From Sphaerotilus mobilis (GTDB taxonomy: Bacteria; Pseudomonadota; Gammaproteobacteria; Burkholderiales; Burkholderiaceae_C): a stretch of 64,000 nucleotides of DNA. Below, piece after piece: positions 53,764 to 63,011 of the stretch (positions are counted from its first letter, which is position 1; each line of letters opens with the position of its first letter). The position numbers were made by a program, and so were the translations under genes. The notes beneath the pieces were generated by a model. The model saw nothing but the letters and a program-made list of their open reading frames with translations, ran no database searches and had not been told where the DNA came from. The stretch covers positions 248,001-312,000 of the forward strand of contig NZ_SGWV01000010.1 in NCBI RefSeq assembly GCF_004216565.1. The letters are read 5' to 3'.

Positions 53764-54825
53764 ATGCAACACACCAAGAGCCTCCTCGCCGCCGCTGCCC
53801 TGCTGACGCTGGCCGGCGCCGCCTCGGCCCAGTCGACCGAGTTCACCTGGTACGGCCGCATCGACCTCGGCCTCGAAAGCACCAGCGACGGCGACGTCTC
53901 GCGCATCATGGCCAGCAACTTCGGTTCGCGCCTGGGCATCAAGGGCGAGCACAAGCTCAGCGCCGACCTGAGCGCCATCTTCCAGGTCGAGACCGGCATC
54001 GCCCCGGACGACACCGCCAACAGCAAGGCCTTCGCCAACCGCAACAGCTTCGTCGGCCTGAAGACCGCCGCCGCCGGCACCGTGCTGGCCGGCACCTACG
54101 ACATGCCGCTGAAGGCGCTGGAAGGCACCTCCGGTGGCCTGTGGGGCCAGGGCGACCTGATCGAGATCCTGGTGCATGGCAAGGGCAGCCGCGTCGCCAT
54201 CGGCAACGCCACCTTCCAGAACGTCCACACCCGCAAGACCAACGTGCTGCACTACGTCAGCCCGAAGCTCGCCAATGCCGTCGTCGCGAAGCTGGCCTAC
54301 TCGCCGGACGAAGCCAAGACGACCGCCCTGAACAAGACCGTCTTCGGCGCCTCGGTCGAATACAACGACGGCATGTTCAACGGCGGCGTCGCCATCGAGA
54401 ACCAGAAGGATGCCAACGGCGCCGGCCTCGCCATGAAGGGCACCAAGTTCACGCTGGGCACCAACCTGGGCGCCTTCACCGCCGGCGTCGCGATGAGCAA
54501 GCTGGACAACAGCGCCGGCCGCGAGACCAGCAACCTGGTCGTCACCGGCACCTACGCGCTCAACAGCGCGCTGGTCCTGAAGGCCAGCCTGGGCAAGTCG
54601 GGCGAGTCGGCCAGCGGCGCCAACGACGGCATCAAGGGCATGGCCTTCGAAGCCAACTACGCGCTGGACAAGCAGGTCGCCGTCTACGGCTTCGTCACCA
54701 AGCTGACCAACGACGCGGCCGCCCGCGGCACCCTGGTCGCGTCGGACAACTTCCCGGCCATCACCGGCCCGAACGCCGGCAAGGACCCGCGCGCCCTGGG
54801 CGTGGGCGTGCGCTACTCGTTCTGA
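53764..54825 (+). CDS. Gram-negative general porin
   Basis: A 353-residue outer-membrane trimeric porin of the betaproteobacterial type. A signal peptide of about 22 residues (MQHTKSLLAAAALLTLAGAA, cut at ASA-QS) is followed by TEFTWYGRIDLGLEST. Alternating beta-strand patterns and a terminal aromatic (GVRYSF) for BAM recognition are seen. The frame is open upstream of ATG 53764 without signal-peptide logic. It is followed by a perfect palindrome that probably terminates it. Confidence 0.93.
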   Translation: MQHTKSLLAAAALLTLAGAASAQSTEFTWYGRIDLGLESTSDGDVSRIMASNFGSRLGIKGEHKLSADLSAIFQVETGIAPDDTANSKAFANRNSFVGLKTAAAGTVLAGTYDMPLKALEGTSGGLWGQGDLIEILVHGKGSRVAIGNATFQNVHTRKTNVLHYVSPKLANAVVAKLAYSPDEAKTTALNKTVFGASVEYNDGMFNGGVAIENQKDANGAGLAMKGTKFTLGTNLGAFTAGVAMSKLDNSAGRETSNLVVTGTYALNSALVLKASLGKSGESASGANDGIKGMAFEANYALDKQVAVYGFVTKLTNDAAARGTLVASDNFPAITGPNAGKDPRALGVGVRYSF

Positions 54826-54863
54826 TCGCTGCCCTGCACAGACCGAGCCCTTTTTGACCCCTG

Positions 54864-54900
54864 CGGCCCGTGTCGATCGACACGGGCCGTTCTGCCTTTC
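54864..54900 (+). terminator. Perfect 26-base palindrome downstream of the porin gene
   Basis: CGGCCCGTGTCGA (54864-54876) is directly followed by its exact reverse complement (54877-54889), then TTCTGCCTTTC. In RNA this gives a stem of about 11 bp with a minimal loop and a modest U-rich tail. It is probably the porin terminator. Confidence 0.7.
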
Positions 54901-54911
54901 AAGGAACCGAG

Positions 54912-55985
54912 ATGACCTTCACCCTTGCCCGTCCCCTGACCCGTCTGGCCGTGATCGCGGCCCCGTTGCTGCTGGCCGGCCTGAGCGGCTGCGCCGGCAT
55001 GGCCGAGCGCCATGCTCAGCACCACGGTGCCCAGGCACCTGCCGGCACCTACAGCTTCGGCCTCTGGGGCGACATGCCCTATCTGCGCAACGGCGACGCC
55101 GCCAAGCTGCCGGCCGTGCTCGACAGCATCAACCGCGCCGACATCGCCTTCTCGATCTACAACGGCGACATCAAGGACGGCGCCAGCCGCTGCGACGACA
55201 AGGTCTACACCGAAGCGCTGGCGATGTTCAACGGCATGAAGCAGCCGGTCGTCTACCTGCCCGGCGACAACGAGTGGACCGACTGCCACCGCAGCAACAA
55301 CGGCGGCTTCGACGCGCTTGAACGGCTGGCCCACCTGCGCCGCGTCATGTATCCGACGCTGGACAGCCTCGGCGCCAAGACCATGCCGCTGACCCACCAG
55401 GGCCGCGCGCCGGGCGACAAGGCCATCGAGAACGTGCGCTTCAGCCAGGGCCCGGTGCTGTTCGTCGGCCTGAACGTGCCGGGCAGCAACAACAACCTCG
55501 TGCTCAACGCGCAGGAGTGCAGCGACAAGAGCGTGCGCAAGGCCGCCCAGTGCGACGCCGCCAACGCCGAGTTCCTGGAACGCGATGCCGCCAACATCGC
55601 ATGGCTCAACCAGTCCTTCGATCAAGCCCGCAGCCAGAAGGCGCGCGGCATCGTGGTGACCGTGCAGGGCGACCCCGGCTTCGACCTGCCCGAGACCCCG
55701 GCGGTCGACGAGAGCCTGTTGCCGGGCAACAGCGGCTACCGCAGCTTCATGACCGAACTCGCCCGGCTGACGGCGGCCTTCGACGGCCAGGTGCTGTTCG
55801 TGCACGGCGACACGCACTTCTTCAAGGTCGACAAGCCGCTGCACGCGCCCAACAAGATGCTGGAGAACTTCACCCGCATCCAGACCTTCGGCAGCCCCAG
55901 CCTGCACTGGGTCAAGGTGACGGTCGAGCCGACCTCGGCCAACCTGTTCCGCATCGAGCCGGTGATGGTGGCGCAGAAGAAGTGA
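54912..55985 (+). CDS. Secreted metallophosphoesterase-like lipoprotein
   Basis: A 357-residue protein with an N-terminal signal and lipobox LSGC near 25-28; ATG 54912 follows AAGGAACC. The mature part has the calcineurin-like order GLWGDMPYL (D), IYNGDIKDG (GD), YLPGDNEWTDC (GDNE) and LFVHGDTHFFKVDKP (GDTH). These match metallophosphoesterase metal-ligand blocks, though the first block lacks the usual DxH. Four cysteines lie in the mature domain. The substrate is unknown; an envelope phosphatase or nucleotidase is plausible. Confidence 0.75.
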   Translation: MTFTLARPLTRLAVIAAPLLLAGLSGCAGMAERHAQHHGAQAPAGTYSFGLWGDMPYLRNGDAAKLPAVLDSINRADIAFSIYNGDIKDGASRCDDKVYTEALAMFNGMKQPVVYLPGDNEWTDCHRSNNGGFDALERLAHLRRVMYPTLDSLGAKTMPLTHQGRAPGDKAIENVRFSQGPVLFVGLNVPGSNNNLVLNAQECSDKSVRKAAQCDAANAEFLERDAANIAWLNQSFDQARSQKARGIVVTVQGDPGFDLPETPAVDESLLPGNSGYRSFMTELARLTAAFDGQVLFVHGDTHFFKVDKPLHAPNKMLENFTRIQTFGSPSLHWVKVTVEPTSANLFRIEPVMVAQKK

Positions 55986-56020
55986 CCGGAAGTGACCGGC
56001 TGAGCCGATCCCGCGCCCCC

Positions 56021-56665
56021 TCAGACGATCTTGTGTCGTCTGAGGAAGCCGTCCACCAGCCCCAGCCTTGCGACAGGGTCGGGCAGGGCCATCAGCTTGT
56101 GGCGGGTCGGCAGGGGGATCGGCAGGATCTCGCACCAGCGGTTGGCGACCCAGCCGGCATCGTCATAGCGCAGCGGCAACCGGAACGGGGCGTCGCCGCG
56201 CTCGTCAAGGGCCACCACGGCGCGACGCAGCGCGGCGACCGAGCCGGCGTGTTCGGGCAGCGGGGCGGCGGTCTCATCGGCCGCCAGCAGCGTGGCGCGG
56301 GCGGCGGTCCAGAGGCCGTCGGGGCGCTGGCTGGCGCCATCCAGCTCGAAGCGGCGGCCACCGTGGCAGCGCACCTGCAGGATGCCGGGCTGGTCGGCGT
56401 CGCAATCGGCGATGGTCGCCAGACAGCCCACGGCCTCGAAGCGCACGCCGTCCTGGGTCGCGCCGCGCACCTCGCCGCCCTGGATCAGCGTGACCACGCC
56501 AAAGCCCTTGCCCTCGCGCAGGCACCAGCCCATCAGGTCGAGGTAGCGCGCCTCGAACACCTTCAGGCTCAGCAGCCCATCCGGAAACAAGACCGTGCCG
56601 AGCGGGAACAGCGGCAGCGCATGCAGCGGCAGCTCGGGGGGCGACGCGGGCGTGCCGGCGCTCAC
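56021..56665 (-). CDS. LON substrate-binding-domain protein
   Basis: A 214-residue protein made of a single Lon N-terminal domain: LPLFPLGTVLFPDGLLSLKVFEARYLDLM near 18-46, then GFGVVTLIQGGEVR and a helical C-terminal half. There is no ATPase or protease domain. It overlaps rapZ by 4 bases (ATGA-type). Such stand-alone domains are common in proteobacteria and have no settled function. Confidence 0.88.
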   Translation of the reverse strand: MSAGTPASPPELPLHALPLFPLGTVLFPDGLLSLKVFEARYLDLMGWCLREGKGFGVVTLIQGGEVRGATQDGVRFEAVGCLATIADCDADQPGILQVRCHGGRRFELDGASQRPDGLWTAARATLLAADETAAPLPEHAGSVAALRRAVVALDERGDAPFRLPLRYDDAGWVANRWCEILPIPLPTRHKLMALPDPVARLGLVDGFLRRHKIV

Positions 56666-57573
56666 AGGCCGTGTTCCTTGGCTTCGAGCTCGCGGTGCCG
56701 GATGAGGGTCGGGATGCGCTCACGAAAGCGCGCCGCCAGCGTCTCCACGCCATAGACCGAGCGGTGCTGACCGCCGGTGCAGCCCAGCGCCACGGTCAGG
56801 TAGCTGCGCTGGTCCATGCCGTAGGACGGCAGCCAGCGATCGAGGAAAGCCTCGATCTGGTCGAGCATCTCGGCCGCCTCGGGCTGCGCCTGCATGAAGG
56901 TGACGACGCCCGCGTCACGGCCGGTCAGCGCGCGCAGCTCGCGCACGTAATGCGGGTTGGGCAGCACGCGCAGGTCGTAGACCAGGTCGGCGTCGCGCGG
57001 CACGCCGTGCTTGAAGGCGAAGGACTCGAAGATCAGCGTCAGCGCGCTGTGGGCCGCGCCGACCAGCTGGCGCACCCACGCGCGCAGCTGGGCCGGACGC
57101 AGGTCGCTGGTGTCGATCACGGTGGCGATGGCGTGCACATCGGCCAGCAGCGCACGTTCGGTCTCGATGGCCTCGAACAAGGCGGTATGGGAGGTGCCGC
57201 CGCTGTCCTGCCGGGTCGACAGCGGATGGCGCCGCCGCGTCTCGGAGTAGCGCTTGACCAGCGTGTCGGTGCGCGACTCCAGGAAGATCGGCAACACCCG
57301 CGTGCCTTCGCGGCGCAACTGGTCGACCAGCGGCAACAGGCGCGGCAGCGACGCGGCATTGCGCACGTCCACCGCGACAGCGATGTGGCTGACCTCGCGC
57401 TGGCGCTGCAGCCGGATGAACTCGGGCAGCAGCTCGGGCGGCAGGTTGTCGACGCAGAAGTAGCCGGCATCCTCCAGCGCGGCCAGCGCCACCGACTTGC
57501 CCGAGCCCGAGATGCCGGAGATCAGGATGACCGGCTCGGACAGGCGTGCGCGCTCCAGCTTCGGTCGGGCCAT
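56662..57573 (-). CDS. rapZ: RNase adapter protein RapZ
   Basis: A 303-residue nucleotide-binding protein. In enterobacteria it controls GlmS by guiding RNase E to the GlmZ RNA. Walker A is GISGSGKSVALAALEDAGYFCVDN near 20; also visible are RYSETRRRHPL, IDTSDLRPAQLRAWV, FKHGVPRDADLVYDLRVLPNP and the C-terminal GCTGGQHRSVY. I prefer ATG 57573. The frame is open to ATG 57675, which overlaps the recN stop (TGATG); that would add a 34-residue Pro/Thr/Ser-rich extension unlike the family. Confidence 0.9.
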   Translation of the reverse strand: MARPKLERARLSEPVILISGISGSGKSVALAALEDAGYFCVDNLPPELLPEFIRLQRQREVSHIAVAVDVRNAASLPRLLPLVDQLRREGTRVLPIFLESRTDTLVKRYSETRRRHPLSTRQDSGGTSHTALFEAIETERALLADVHAIATVIDTSDLRPAQLRAWVRQLVGAAHSALTLIFESFAFKHGVPRDADLVYDLRVLPNPHYVRELRALTGRDAGVVTFMQAQPEAAEMLDQIEAFLDRWLPSYGMDQRSYLTVALGCTGGQHRSVYGVETLAARFRERIPTLIRHRELEAKEHGL

Positions 57574-57674
57574 CGGCGTCGTGGCGCTTGTCGCCTGGGT
57601 TATTGGCGGGCTCGGGGGTTGGCTTGGGGTCGGGGACGTCATGACGGCGGGAAGCGGCGGAAGATGACGGGGCA

Positions 57675-59351
57675 TCAGGACGCCCGCGCCGCAGCGCTGA
57701 GCATTTCCTGTGCGTGGGCGAGGCCGGCGCCCGAGAGTTGCTGGCCGCCCAGCATCCGGGCGATCTCGGCCACACGGGCCTCGCCGGCCACCGGCGCGAT
57801 GCGGCTGAGCGTGCGGCCATCACGTGCGGCCTTGCTGACGACCAGATGCTGCTGCGCGCAGGCGGCGACCTGGGCCAGGTGGGTGACGGCCAGCACCTGC
57901 CGCTGCGCGCCCAGCTGGCGCATCAGCCGGCCGACCGTCTCGGCCACCGCGCCGCCGACGCCCGAATCGATCTCGTCGAAGATCAGCGTGCCGGCCGCCT
58001 CGCCCTGGTCCATGCGCAGCTGGCTGGTCGTCACCGCAATCGCCAGCGCGATGCGCGACAGCTCGCCGCCTGAGGCGACCTTGCCGAGCGGGCGCGGCGT
58101 GCTGCCGGCATGCCCGGCGACGCGGAACTCGGCCGCCTCCAGACCATGCGCCTGCACCTCGGCCAGCGGCTCGAGCACGACCTCGAAGCGGCCACCGGAC
58201 ATGCCCAGCGTCTGCATCGCCGCGCTGACCGCGTCCGACAGCTTCGGCGCGGCCAGCCGGCGCAGCGCGGTGATGGCGCGGGCCTCGTCGAGCACACGGG
58301 CATGGCTGCGGGCGGCGGCCTGTTCGAGCGCTGCCAGGTCGGTCGCGGCCTCGAGCGCGCGCAACTCGTCCTGCCAGCCGGCCAGCGTCGACGCCAGCTC
58401 CTCGGGCGGGCGGCGGTAGCGCCGCGCCAGACCCATCCAGGCCGACATGCGGGCATCGACCTCGCCCAGCCGATCCGGGTCGAGTTCGGTGCGGCGCAGC
58501 GTCGCGTTCAGGCTGTGGGCGGCGTCGGACAACTGGTCGCGCACGCCGCGCAGGACCTCCAGCGCATTGCCCAGCGTGGCGTCGTAGCCGGCCACGCCCT
58601 CGATCGCGTCGACGGCCCGGTCGACCAGCGTGGCCGCGCTCTCGTCGGCCTCGCTGCACAGCTGCAGCGCCAGCTGGGTGGCGTCCAGGATGCCCTGGGC
58701 ATGGGCCAGGCGCTGGTGTTCGCCGTTCAGCTCGGGCCACTCGTCCTCGCCGGGTGCCAGCTTGGCCAGCTCGCCGATCTGCCAGGCCAGCCGTTCGCGC
58801 TCTCGCGCGAGTTCGTCGCCGCGCGCCCGGGCGGCGTCCAGCAGGCCTTGCTGAGCCCGCCATTCGGCCCAGGCCTTGCCCAGTGCGGCGGTGTCCGCGC
58901 CCGCGTAGGCATCGAGAAGGGCGCGCACCGACACCGGCCGCGTCAGGCTCTGCCAGGCGTGCTGGCCGTGGATGTCGACCAGGTGCTCGCCAAGTTCACG
59001 CAGCTGGGTCAGCGTGGCCGGGCTGCCGTTGATCCAGGCGCGGCTCTTGCCCTGGGCGTCGACCGAGCGGCGCAGCAGCAAGGCGCTGTCGTCGGACGCG
59101 AAGCCGGCCTCGTCCAGCCAGCCATGCAGCGAGGCCGGCACGGGCTCGAACTCGGCGCCGATCTCGGTGCGCGCGGCGCCTTCACGCACCACGCCCGCAT
59201 CGCCACGCCCGCCCAGCGCGAGCTGCAGCGCGTCGATCAGGATGGACTTGCCCGCGCCGGTCTCGCCGGTCAGCACGCAGAAGCCGGTGCCGAAATCCAC
59301 TTCGAGCGCGTCGACGATGACGAAGTCGCGCAGGGTCAGTCGCTTGAGCAT
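57675..59351 (-). CDS. recN: DNA repair protein RecN
   Basis: A 558-residue SMC-like ATPase for double-strand-break repair. Walker A GETGAGKSILIDALQLALGG lies near 29, the long central region is coiled coil, the ABC-type signature is VASGGELSRIALAI, and Walker B is GTLIFDEIDSGVGG. It opens MLKRLTLRDFVIVDALEVDF, typical of RecN. It lies 17 bases after nadK on the same strand. Confidence 0.95.
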   Translation of the reverse strand: MLKRLTLRDFVIVDALEVDFGTGFCVLTGETGAGKSILIDALQLALGGRGDAGVVREGAARTEIGAEFEPVPASLHGWLDEAGFASDDSALLLRRSVDAQGKSRAWINGSPATLTQLRELGEHLVDIHGQHAWQSLTRPVSVRALLDAYAGADTAALGKAWAEWRAQQGLLDAARARGDELARERERLAWQIGELAKLAPGEDEWPELNGEHQRLAHAQGILDATQLALQLCSEADESAATLVDRAVDAIEGVAGYDATLGNALEVLRGVRDQLSDAAHSLNATLRRTELDPDRLGEVDARMSAWMGLARRYRRPPEELASTLAGWQDELRALEAATDLAALEQAAARSHARVLDEARAITALRRLAAPKLSDAVSAAMQTLGMSGGRFEVVLEPLAEVQAHGLEAAEFRVAGHAGSTPRPLGKVASGGELSRIALAIAVTTSQLRMDQGEAAGTLIFDEIDSGVGGAVAETVGRLMRQLGAQRQVLAVTHLAQVAACAQQHLVVSKAARDGRTLSRIAPVAGEARVAEIARMLGGQQLSGAGLAHAQEMLSAAARAS

Positions 59352-59368
59352 GGGGTGTCGATCGGGTC

Positions 59369-60274
59369 TCAGGTCGGGGCGCCGCCGCCGTCGTGGCTGG
59401 CGGGCATGGCGCCCTCGTTCCAGTGCAGCTTGTGGCGCAGCGTGGCGTAGTAGTTCCAGCCGGGCGGATGCAGGAAGCGCACCCGGTGCGCCGAACGCCG
59501 CACGCTGATGCGGTCGCCGTGCAGCAGGCTGGCCAGCGACTGCATGTCGAAGTTGACGCTGGGCTCGCGGCCCGACACCACCTCGATCGTGACCTCGCCG
59601 GTGTCGGGCAGCACGATCGGGCGGGTCGACAGCATGTGCGAGGCGATCGGCACCATCAGCCAGCCGGCAACGCCGGGATGCAGGATGGGCCCGCCGGCCG
59701 ACAGCGCGTAGGCCGTCGAGCCCGTCGGCGAGGCCAGGATCAGGCCGTCGGCGCGGAAGTTGGCAACGAACTGGCCGTCGACCGCCACGCGCAGTTCCAT
59801 CATCGCGGTGGCGCCGCTGCGCAGCACCACGTCGTTCATCGCGACCGCCTCGTAGATCGGCTCGCCACCGCGCAACACGCGGCCCTGCAGCATGGCGCGG
59901 GACTCTTCCTCGAAGTCGCCCGACAGCACCGCGTTCAACGCGTGGTGCAGCTGCTGCACCGGCACGTCGGTGATGAAGCCCAGCCGGCCCATGTTGATGC
60001 CCACCATCGGCACGCCGTAGCGGGCCAGGTGGCGGGCGATGCCCAGCATCGTGCCGTCGCCCCCCACCACGATGGCCAGGTCGCAGCTGCGACCCAGGTC
60101 GTCGGCCGTCAGGGCCGGGTAACCGGTGATGCCGGTGGCCTGCGCGGTGGCCTGCTCGACCGAGACCTCCAGCCCGCGCCGCGTCAGCACATGGGCGATG
60201 TCCTCGAGCAGCGGGCGCATGCCGTGCGATTGGTACTTGCCCACGAGCGCGGCATGACGGAAGCGGGAGGTCAT
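59369..60274 (-). CDS. nadK: NAD kinase
   Basis: A 301-residue ATP- or polyphosphate-dependent NAD kinase making NADP+. The nucleotide motif is [15 protein letters not shown] near 70, with [10 protein letters not shown], and the second signature is [20 protein letters not shown]. The start at 60274 follows a GAT/AT-rich leader. It is divergent from hrcA and co-oriented with recN, a conserved betaproteobacterial arrangement. Confidence 0.95.
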   Translation of the reverse strand: MTSRFRHAALVGKYQSHGMRPLLEDIAHVLTRRGLEVSVEQATAQATGITGYPALTADDLGRSCDLAIVVGGDGTMLGIARHLARYGVPMVGINMGRLGFITDVPVQQLHHALNAVLSGDFEEESRAMLQGRVLRGGEPIYEAVAMNDVVLRSGATAMMELRVAVDGQFVANFRADGLILASPTGSTAYALSAGGPILHPGVAGWLMVPIASHMLSTRPIVLPDTGEVTIEVVSGREPSVNFDMQSLASLLHGDRISVRRSAHRVRFLHPPGWNYYATLRHKLHWNEGAMPASHDGGGAPT

Positions 60275-60416
60275 CGGGAAATTACACCACAGGGCCTGTG
60301 ACGGATCGGCCGTGCAGACCCCCGTCGCCATCGGTGTTTCCGCCCCGTGACATCCCCTTTGGAAAGGGTGTCCAACGCAGCGGCGGCCCGAGCGGCCTGC
60401 CTCCTAAAATCGGCCC

Positions 60417-61451
60417 ATGCTCGACGACCGCGCCAAGATGCTGCTCAAGACCCTTGTGGAGCGCTACATCGCCGACGGCCAGCCGGTGGGCTCGCGCACC
60501 CTGTCCAAGACCTCGGGGCTCGAACTCTCGCCGGCCACCATCCGCAACGTGATGTCCGACCTCGAGGAACTCGGCCTGATCGCCAGCCCGCACACCTCGG
60601 CGGGCCGCATCCCGACCGCACGCGGCTACCGCATCTTTGTCGACACCATGCTGACGACCCGGCGCGGCGTCGCGCCCGCGTCGATGCAGGGCGGCGTCAT
60701 GCTGGACGAGCAGCTGCAGCCCGACCAGCCCAAGCGCGTCATCGCCCATGCGGCGCAGATGTTGTCCAACCTGAGCCAGTTCGTCGGCGTCGTCACCGCG
60801 CCGCGCAAGGCCAGCGTGTTCCGCCACATGGAGTTCCTGCGCCTGGGCGAGCGCCGCGTGCTGCTGATCCTGGTCTCGCCCGATGGCGATGTGCAGAACC
60901 GCGTGCTGTTCACCGCCCACGACTACACCCAGGGACAGCTGGTCGAGGCGACCAACTACCTCAACGCCCACTACGCCGGCCAGAGCATCGAGGCCGTGCG
61001 CGAGCGCCTGAAGAACGAGGTCGACGCCCTGCGCGGCGAGATCGGCGTGCTGATGCAGGCCGCCGTCCAGGCCGGCAGCGACGCGGTCCATGAGGACGCC
61101 GACCAGGTCATCGTCTCGGGCGAACGCAAGCTGCTGGACGTGCAGGACTTCGGCACCGACCTCGGCTCGATCCGCAAGATGTTCGACCTGTTCGAGCACA
61201 AGACCCAGCTGCTGCGCCTGCTCGACGGCTCCAGCCGCGCCGAAGGCGTCAGCATCTACATCGGCGGCGAAAGCGGCGTCGTCCCGATCGAGGAACTCTC
61301 GATCGTGTCCGCCCCCTACGAGATCGACGGCCAGATCGTCGGCACGCTCGGCGTCATCGGCCCGACCCGCATGGCCTACGACCGCATGATCCAGATCGTC
61401 GACATCACCTCGCGGCTGGTGGGCAACGCCCTGAGCCAGAAGCCCGGCTGA
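60417..61451 (+). CDS. hrcA: Heat-inducible transcription repressor HrcA
   Basis: A 344-residue repressor of groE/dnaK-type heat-shock operons that binds CIRCE elements. The N-terminal winged helix includes [40 protein letters not shown] and [19 protein letters not shown]. The middle and C-terminal regions (FIGGESGVV-like [29 protein letters not shown]) fit the family. No CIRCE sequence (TTAGCACTC-N9-GAGTGCTAA) is visible upstream here. Confidence 0.96.
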   Translation: MLDDRAKMLLKTLVERYIADGQPVGSRTLSKTSGLELSPATIRNVMSDLEELGLIASPHTSAGRIPTARGYRIFVDTMLTTRRGVAPASMQGGVMLDEQLQPDQPKRVIAHAAQMLSNLSQFVGVVTAPRKASVFRHMEFLRLGERRVLLILVSPDGDVQNRVLFTAHDYTQGQLVEATNYLNAHYAGQSIEAVRERLKNEVDALRGEIGVLMQAAVQAGSDAVHEDADQVIVSGERKLLDVQDFGTDLGSIRKMFDLFEHKTQLLRLLDGSSRAEGVSIYIGGESGVVPIEELSIVSAPYEIDGQIVGTLGVIGPTRMAYDRMIQIVDITSRLVGNALSQKPG

Positions 61452-61478
61452 GCACCGCCGGCCGCGCCCAAGGCCCGC

Positions 61479-61949
61479 TCAGGTGATGCGGTAGAAGTCC
61501 AGCCTGACCCGGCTGGCCTCGCGCTGACCCACCGCCAGCGCCATCACCCGGTTCAGGTGCAGCCAGGCCGGCGCCCCGGTGGTGAAGCGCACGAGGGTGC
61601 GGAAGAAATACGCATCCGGCTCGACCGCCTCACCGCGTGCCAGCCGCGCCATCACCTCGGCCGGACCGTGCCGCAGGCCGTCGCTCTGCACCTCGATCAG
61701 CCCGCCGTCGTCGGCCCGGATCACATAGTGCGCGGCGATCTCCAGCACGCCGTCGGCACGCAGGATCTGCCAGTCAACCCCGCCGTCGACCAGCGTGCCG
61801 TTGAGCTCCGGCCCCCGCACCGTCCCGCCGCCCAAGGGCACATAGCGGCGCTCGCCATGTTTGGCCGGGCCGAGTGTGACCAGCGGCAAGACCTCGCAGA
61901 CCACCTGGGTCATCGGCAACAGCACGGGGGGTGCGGGCAAGGGATTCAT
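61479..61949 (-). CDS. DUF3237-family protein
   Basis: A 156-residue protein with the DUF3237 pattern: EVLPLVTLGPAKHGERRYVPL, GGTVRGPELNGTLVDGGVDWQ, YVIRADDGGLIEVQSDGLRHG and the C-terminal NRVMALAVGQREASRVRLDFYRI. Members are small beta-barrel proteins of unknown function. ATG 61949 is chosen as the first Met with family-like sequence (MNPLPAPPVLLPMTQ); the frame is open further upstream. It is divergent from the LuxR-type regulator. Confidence 0.82.
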   Translation of the reverse strand: MNPLPAPPVLLPMTQVVCEVLPLVTLGPAKHGERRYVPLGGGTVRGPELNGTLVDGGVDWQILRADGVLEIAAHYVIRADDGGLIEVQSDGLRHGPAEVMARLARGEAVEPDAYFFRTLVRFTTGAPAWLHLNRVMALAVGQREASRVRLDFYRIT

Positions 61950-62102
61950 CGGGCGAGGGTCAGTCAGGATGGACAGCGGGGGAGGCACCGTGGGCATCAT
62001 GCCGCCGCTCGCCCGCCTCGCCCAGCGTGTGCGGTCATCCCAGAGGATGACGCTGGACTCGCCCCTCGCCATCCCCTGCGCCACCCGCCTCCGCCCATCC
62101 CC

Positions 62103-62915
62103 ATGACCGTCCTGCCCCTTGACTCCCGCACCGGCCCGGCCTGGGCCGCCGGCTTCAGCGACGTGGTCCAGGCCATCGGCGAGCCCGACTTCGCCGAACG
62201 TGCGCTCGGCGCGCTCAACACCGCCCAGCTGCGCGCGGCGTCGTGGTCGGTCTACCAGGTGCGGCGGCAACAGGCGCCGGTGCTGCATCTGTCGGCCAGC
62301 CTGGGCGTGCCCGACACCACGCGGCACTGTTTCGCGGCCTACCGCGCCGGCCTGTACCGGGCCGACCGCAGCTTCGACGCCGTGCGCCCGGGCCATGCCG
62401 CCGTCCTGCGCATGCATGCCGACGAGGCGCCCAGTGCCGACCACCGCGAGGCGATCTACCGTCGCCACGGCATGCTGGAACGGCTGTCCGTCGTGACACG
62501 CCCGGACGACGCCGAGGTGTTCGCCGTCAACCTCTACCACCACGACCACCAGGGCCGCTTCAGCCCCGGCGAGATCGAAGGCTTCGCCGGCCTGGCGCCG
62601 TTGCTGCTGGCCTGTGTGCAGCGCCATCTGCGCCTGCGCCCGGTCGCGCCCGCCGTCGACGTGTCAGCCCCGTCCGCCGCGCCCGCCGCCGACACGACCT
62701 CACCCCGCACCCTGCTGCAGGCCCGCTGCCCAACGCTGACCGAGCGCGAACTCGACGTCTGCGAGCGCCTCTTGCGCGGCTGGAGCTACGACGGCATCGC
62801 CGCCGACCTCGGCCTGTCGCTGGCCACCGTCAAGACCTACCGCGCCCGCGCCTTCGAGCGCCTGGGCATGCACTTCAAGAGCGAGCTGTTCGCGGCCCTG
62901 CTGCCACGCCAGTGA
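62103..62915 (+). CDS. LuxR-family transcriptional regulator
   Basis: A 270-residue regulator. The N-terminal half (about 1-185) has no recognised receiver or autoinducer motif, and an Ala/Pro/Ser linker follows. The C-terminal LuxR HTH lies at about 205-262: LTERELDVCERLLRGWSYDGIAADLGLSLATVKTYRARAFERLGM. It lies between a divergent DUF3237 gene and a Bug receptor gene 96 bases downstream, both plausible targets. The signal is unknown. Confidence 0.88.
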   Translation: MTVLPLDSRTGPAWAAGFSDVVQAIGEPDFAERALGALNTAQLRAASWSVYQVRRQQAPVLHLSASLGVPDTTRHCFAAYRAGLYRADRSFDAVRPGHAAVLRMHADEAPSADHREAIYRRHGMLERLSVVTRPDDAEVFAVNLYHHDHQGRFSPGEIEGFAGLAPLLLACVQRHLRLRPVAPAVDVSAPSAAPAADTTSPRTLLQARCPTLTERELDVCERLLRGWSYDGIAADLGLSLATVKTYRARAFERLGMHFKSELFAALLPRQ

Positions 62916-63011
62916 ACCGGCCAGCCCGGCGGCTGGCCTGTCCACCTCTGGGATGACAGGTCATCGGCAGGCGCGCGGCACACTGCCTCGCACTTCAAGA
63001 GGAGCCTGCCC

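Noticed and set aside
54870-54911. Earlier in-frame start for the phosphoesterase-like lipoprotein
   Set aside because: It would start inside the perfect palindrome and would spoil the signal peptide. ATG 54912 has AAGGAACC and a normal lipoprotein signal.
60275-60416. CIRCE element upstream of hrcA
   Set aside because: The TTAGCACTC-N9-GAGTGCTAA pattern is not present on either strand in this gap.
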